Source: a virus
DNA length: 31,535 nucleotides
Strand: one strand, 5' to 3'
IMG/VR virus record: IMGVR_UViG_3300007345_000150
Coordinates: 1 to 31,535 of that record
Below, one piece after another: positions 30,801 through 31,535 of this stretch (position 1 is the first letter of the stretch; each line of letters opens with the position of its first letter). Position numbers and translations under genes: made by a program. The notes under the pieces were generated by a model that saw only the letters and a list, made by a program, of their open reading frames with translations, ran no database searches and had not been told where the DNA came from.

Positions 30801-31479
30801 AATTGTATTTTAGTACGTCTCCTCTTGCTGATTTAGGAGGAGATATTATAACTGCAGTAGCTGAAGTTGTTACTCCACCCCCATTTGTTAAAGTTGCCTG
30901 AGTGTTACTATTTATAGTTGAAATTGTGTCTACTAAGTCGATTGAAACGTTAGCAGAAGAAACTGTTTTTGCAGGGGGACTGTCTACTCTTACATGAGTA
31001 ACATTTATAAATTGAGTTATTTGACCTGCATACTCTGTGCCGTCTTTACCCGCTCCTTCTATTCTAATAAATTGATTTAATGGTTTTGCTTCATCTCTAA
31101 TATCATCTGCTGCAAAGAAAGAAGTAGCAGTACTAATAATATTATTACCTGCAGAAGTAGAAGCATTTGTAGCTCTTTTCTTACCTGCTATTACAGATAT
31201 ATATCTTTGTCCTTGTGCAGTAGTAAGATTTTCAAATACAGCTCCACCGCCTTGGTCTGTTACTATCCTACTTGTTGCATTATAAGAAGCATTAGGAGTT
31301 CTAAGTAGTTGGAAATATGTACTTACATTTGCAGAAGCTGCAGGATTACCGTCAATTACAATACTGTTTGGTCCGTTAACTAATCCCTCAATAGGGCCTT
31401 CAGACACAGCATCATATATGACAGCAGTTTGATGTCTAGTAGATTTTGTTAATTTATTATATCTGGAGTTTCCTGCCAT
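24826..31479 (-). CDS. Central tail tip / host-specificity protein (lambda gpJ-like)
   Basis: A 2,217-residue protein, larger than lambda gpJ (1,132 aa). The start RHQTAVIYDAVSEGPIEGLVNG is the classic gpJ N-terminal pattern. Residues about 1-900 form the expected baseplate-hub region (PVWIFMDLLTNPRYGLGKYV, LKDLSTMIRGMLIWHNGQVS). A fibronectin-III-like segment follows at about 1000-1110 (GYKALVQWTAP to GDEYRVRIRTVN). Three Gly-X-Y collagen-like stretches are at about 1327-1347, 1445-1465 and 1577-1590. The C-terminal ~350 residues hold a 110-aa unit twice and a third partial copy (GGSVGGWTIDSSAI, GSIHAKQFYIDTSGNAFFKG). Its role is binding the host receptor and triggering DNA release. The ATG overlaps the preceding stop by 1 nt. 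Confidence 0.9.
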   Translation of the reverse strand: MAGNSRYNKLTKSTRHQTAVIYDAVSEGPIEGLVNGPNSIVIDGNPAASANVSTYFQLLRTPNASYNATSRIVTDQGGGAVFENLTTAQGQRYISVIAGKKRATNASTSAGNNIISTATSFFAADDIRDEAKPLNQFIRIEGAGKDGTEYAGQITQFINVTHVRVDSPPAKTVSSANVSIDLVDTISTINSNTQATLTNGGGVTTSATAVIISPPKSARGDVLKYNFNNFGWAFRKGEREQAYLSAPSGIGSASSAHSINAALDQTDLRSIGQPTNSALGINTDISPNRNGESGISRVASTGMNIADPGEVDYIRVTLNHASMISNKNNGKKGPGFAEYRIVFSYKTDSTDSFSNNEHVIYGRRTLSSNVRDYHRNTRVKGGSSGMIDGQIRAPFNSIFSFDISKYQPFTDYKIEVQRVSPINQKENDWQQTNQGSLVSIENIITDKLTYPYTAYAAVIVDAEDFDDIPERAYEIRGLKVKVPTNYFPADEIHDNTGARRATASYSRNVTTGVDTGNPVDWDGNFRGDQKTFSATSPNYMPVYTSNPVWIFMDLLTNPRYGLGKYVDPDFDFTQVDKYTLYNLAKYCDELVPNGKGGTEPRFSCNLYIQKGQDALRLLKDLSTMIRGMLIWHNGQVSLNSNREKGPIYTFGKSNVIEGTFSYSGSSRRFRTNEVKVTWNDPGNRYKQAVEIVTDDNNIAQTGRVISKDLPALGCTSQGQAQRLGRWHLLTEKLEKEIVTFSTGINGGALVAGDVILVQDADDKDVQFSGRVSTAKASTTTVIETDRALSLNGTDNFDLHLIYPSGGAYIAQPTATINSTDYKVGDLVLEHANGTAISTQASASQLKDDSGGQVQVIWSEDQRIETKPISSYNSSNVTVSSAFSSAPNSEVIYAITGQQASGADVTGSAKEYIITGIKEKTKELQFEITAAEYDVNKFTEIDRGWVIPDIPDIMRPPLRTEIVPLPINVSIQIIPDEEGGDVTDVDQPIRGYKALVQWTAPKSIRTDSDGNALDDIYEHLAGFDLEHDVPQSDKVRNNSGFIREQIRSRGQSSFSIRNIPPGDEYRVRIRTVNTQGYTSEFIQAKFTFDPSDVAAPSEGVIGAGLNQQIARGGSLTTGMSIGSANATVNFDSSTYTFTPPTGVPSITIESGNTNFTQQNFSSLADGETGYLLFDYDGNLARGSTRTDVLRAVVAGTDNVAATAAGGQPYYFSFFKRLGQSNEDLSQANGTFSLERFSSNVVGSSTTFLSDFRAGDLVILDDAGASRFWARVAHIENDTSMTVASGSDRTYSGANLFAQSLRFDRQKDTVIASVLNTGGTFSLVNFASGEKGADGLPGANGANGSAGVDSRTVNLTIGDQAFTYANTGSTPSPSSTTVTATALNTDGTVYYEFFLNDVSQANTTTNTYTYTPQSSFSNMPDKIEVQIRDSGSAAIKARDQLTVYGVKPGTDGTNGTNGTDGDNGADAITVILSNEAHTLPTTNAGVVTYTDSGTDIVVYDGTTQVPYDGSSPYASPSFRVSASGTSVGVGTASTVSTYTRRFGVHNSMTADNAKVTYTITVKNSDGNEFTFTKIQSLSKSIEGDNGAPGVDAYTVVFTNESHAFDANSSGTISDFTTFSSSPTVFKGSQAYTYDATSPYTANSFRYGTRTDVNVSSAVSASGVISLNANSAIGSGSTLTGSTTIPIIDNSGGVTVAVKTLNFVKVNAGSIGVDGVRGSSIFTFEESDTSQISAAQASKFAGTLNNASAQAVASAVIANASDSTIRPNDRITVTDNSADVAGTRIYNGSAATSSGSITAANFSSLVVETFDGSVIVEGTLQANRLSANTTFTNRANIANTIQLGTSGDNGKFVTANKTTFADGDLGVYFDGAGNVNIGQDSGNKFIKFYSANGTLAIGQSVQIGATAASTIEAEVGAAAAASAAANSASAAQNTANSKATLSQANTAANTNILSNGAKTGGSVGGWTIDSSAIYSGTKDTNGYTTGGITLNSAGSIHAKQFYIDTSGNAFFKGSITIDSVTEAGGATSDSVNSAANSASAAQNTANSKATLSQANTAANTNILSNGAKTGGSVGGWTIDSSAIYSGTKDTSGYTTGGITLNSGGSIHAKQFYIDTAGNAFFKGDISAATVTIGQIESFPNTAAMNTSTSDASNAAANASTLAGTKATLAQANTAANTNTLAGGAKTGGSVGGWTINSSAISSANIVIDSTNQRILISDSS
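24890..25810 (-). repeat. 330-nt tandem repeat near the 3' end of the gpJ-like gene
   Basis: Two nearly identical copies are in register at 25151-25480 and about 25481-25810, exactly 330 nt (110 codons) apart. A third, shorter and more diverged copy starts near 24890 and runs to the stop. Each unit encodes ANTANSKATLSQANTAANTN, then KTGGSVGGWTIDSSAI, then GITLNS(A/G)GSIHAKQFYID. High nucleotide identity indicates recent duplication. Confidence 0.85.
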
Positions 31480-31535
31480 TATTTTTGTTCCTCTGTAATT
31501 AGAGCGTCCGTACCGCCACCACGGCCTCCACCACC
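31479..31535 (-). CDS. 3' end of a Gly-rich protein upstream of gpJ (partial)
   Basis: Eighteen C-terminal residues (GGGGRGGGTDALITEEQK) end at TAA 31481-31479, overlapping the gpJ-like ATG by one nucleotide. In lambda-type tail operons gpI (tail assembly, with a Gly-rich part) is immediately upstream of gpJ, so this may be the end of a gpI-like protein. The fragment is too short to test that. Confidence 0.55.
   Translation of the reverse strand, partial: GGGGRGGGTDALITEEQK

Noticed and set aside
12972-31479. Diversity-generating retroelement acting on a fibre
   Set aside because: No reverse transcriptase and no template repeat pairs with A-biased changes are seen in the window.
1-31535. 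tRNA genes, integrase, attachment site or insertion sequence
   Set aside because: No cloverleaf candidate, recombinase motif or terminal inverted repeat was recognised; coding density leaves no gap over about 80 nt.

Overview
The window is a continuous piece of a tailed double-stranded DNA phage genome, AT-rich by eye. There is no integrase, transposase, CRISPR array or tRNA. A lambda gpJ-like central tail protein next to a run of fibre genes suggests a siphovirus-type tail. The replication genes (gp46/gp47-like nuclease, ssDNA-binding protein, flap nuclease, class I ribonucleotide reductase) and the repeat-rich fibres resemble uncultured marine phages. An AT-rich marine bacterial host is likely, but this is inference.

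Layout. Positions 1-10,998 are read rightward. They hold the 3' end of an unknown gene, a DxD glycosyltransferase, and then a tightly packed operon. Its order is: unknown 121-aa protein, ssDNA-binding protein, AhpC-type peroxiredoxin, SbcD/gp47-like nuclease, SbcC/gp46-like ATPase, glutaredoxin, PD-(D/E)xK nuclease, flap endonuclease, NrdA, NrdB, a 65-aa protein, a DxD glycosyltransferase, and a sialyltransferase-like GT29 protein. Positions 10,981-31,535 are read leftward. From right to left they hold the end of a Gly-rich protein (possibly a gpI-like tail assembly factor), a 2,217-aa gpJ-like protein, three paralogous 'MANR' proteins, several small tail proteins, a run of fibres (526, 67, 110, 1,087, 74 and 1,023 aa), a 58-aa coiled-coil-like protein, and two likely polysaccharide or glycosyltransferase genes. 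The two transcription units converge and overlap by 18 nt at 10,981-10,998.

Regulation. Each arm has one perfect TTGACA-17-TATAAT promoter: 1004-1032 on the plus strand and 22,418-22,446 on the minus strand. Both -35 boxes lie at the end of the same 18-nt sequence. At the plus-strand promoter the -35 box also sits inside a perfect 17-bp palindrome. This points to shared control of the replication/nucleotide operon and the fibre operon.

How the genes may work together. Peroxiredoxin, glutaredoxin and class I RNR share one operon and form a thiol-redox/dNTP supply unit. Gp46/47-like proteins, the ssDNA-binding protein and two nucleases form a recombination/replication unit. The most intriguing arrangement is around the convergence point. 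A Thr/Asn/Ser-dominated 1,023-aa fibre is followed in the same operon by two likely glycosyltransferase-type genes, and two more glycosyltransferases converge on them. A phage-encoded system that glycosylates its own fibre, or modifies host-surface sugars, is a testable hypothesis. It is not shown by the sequence.
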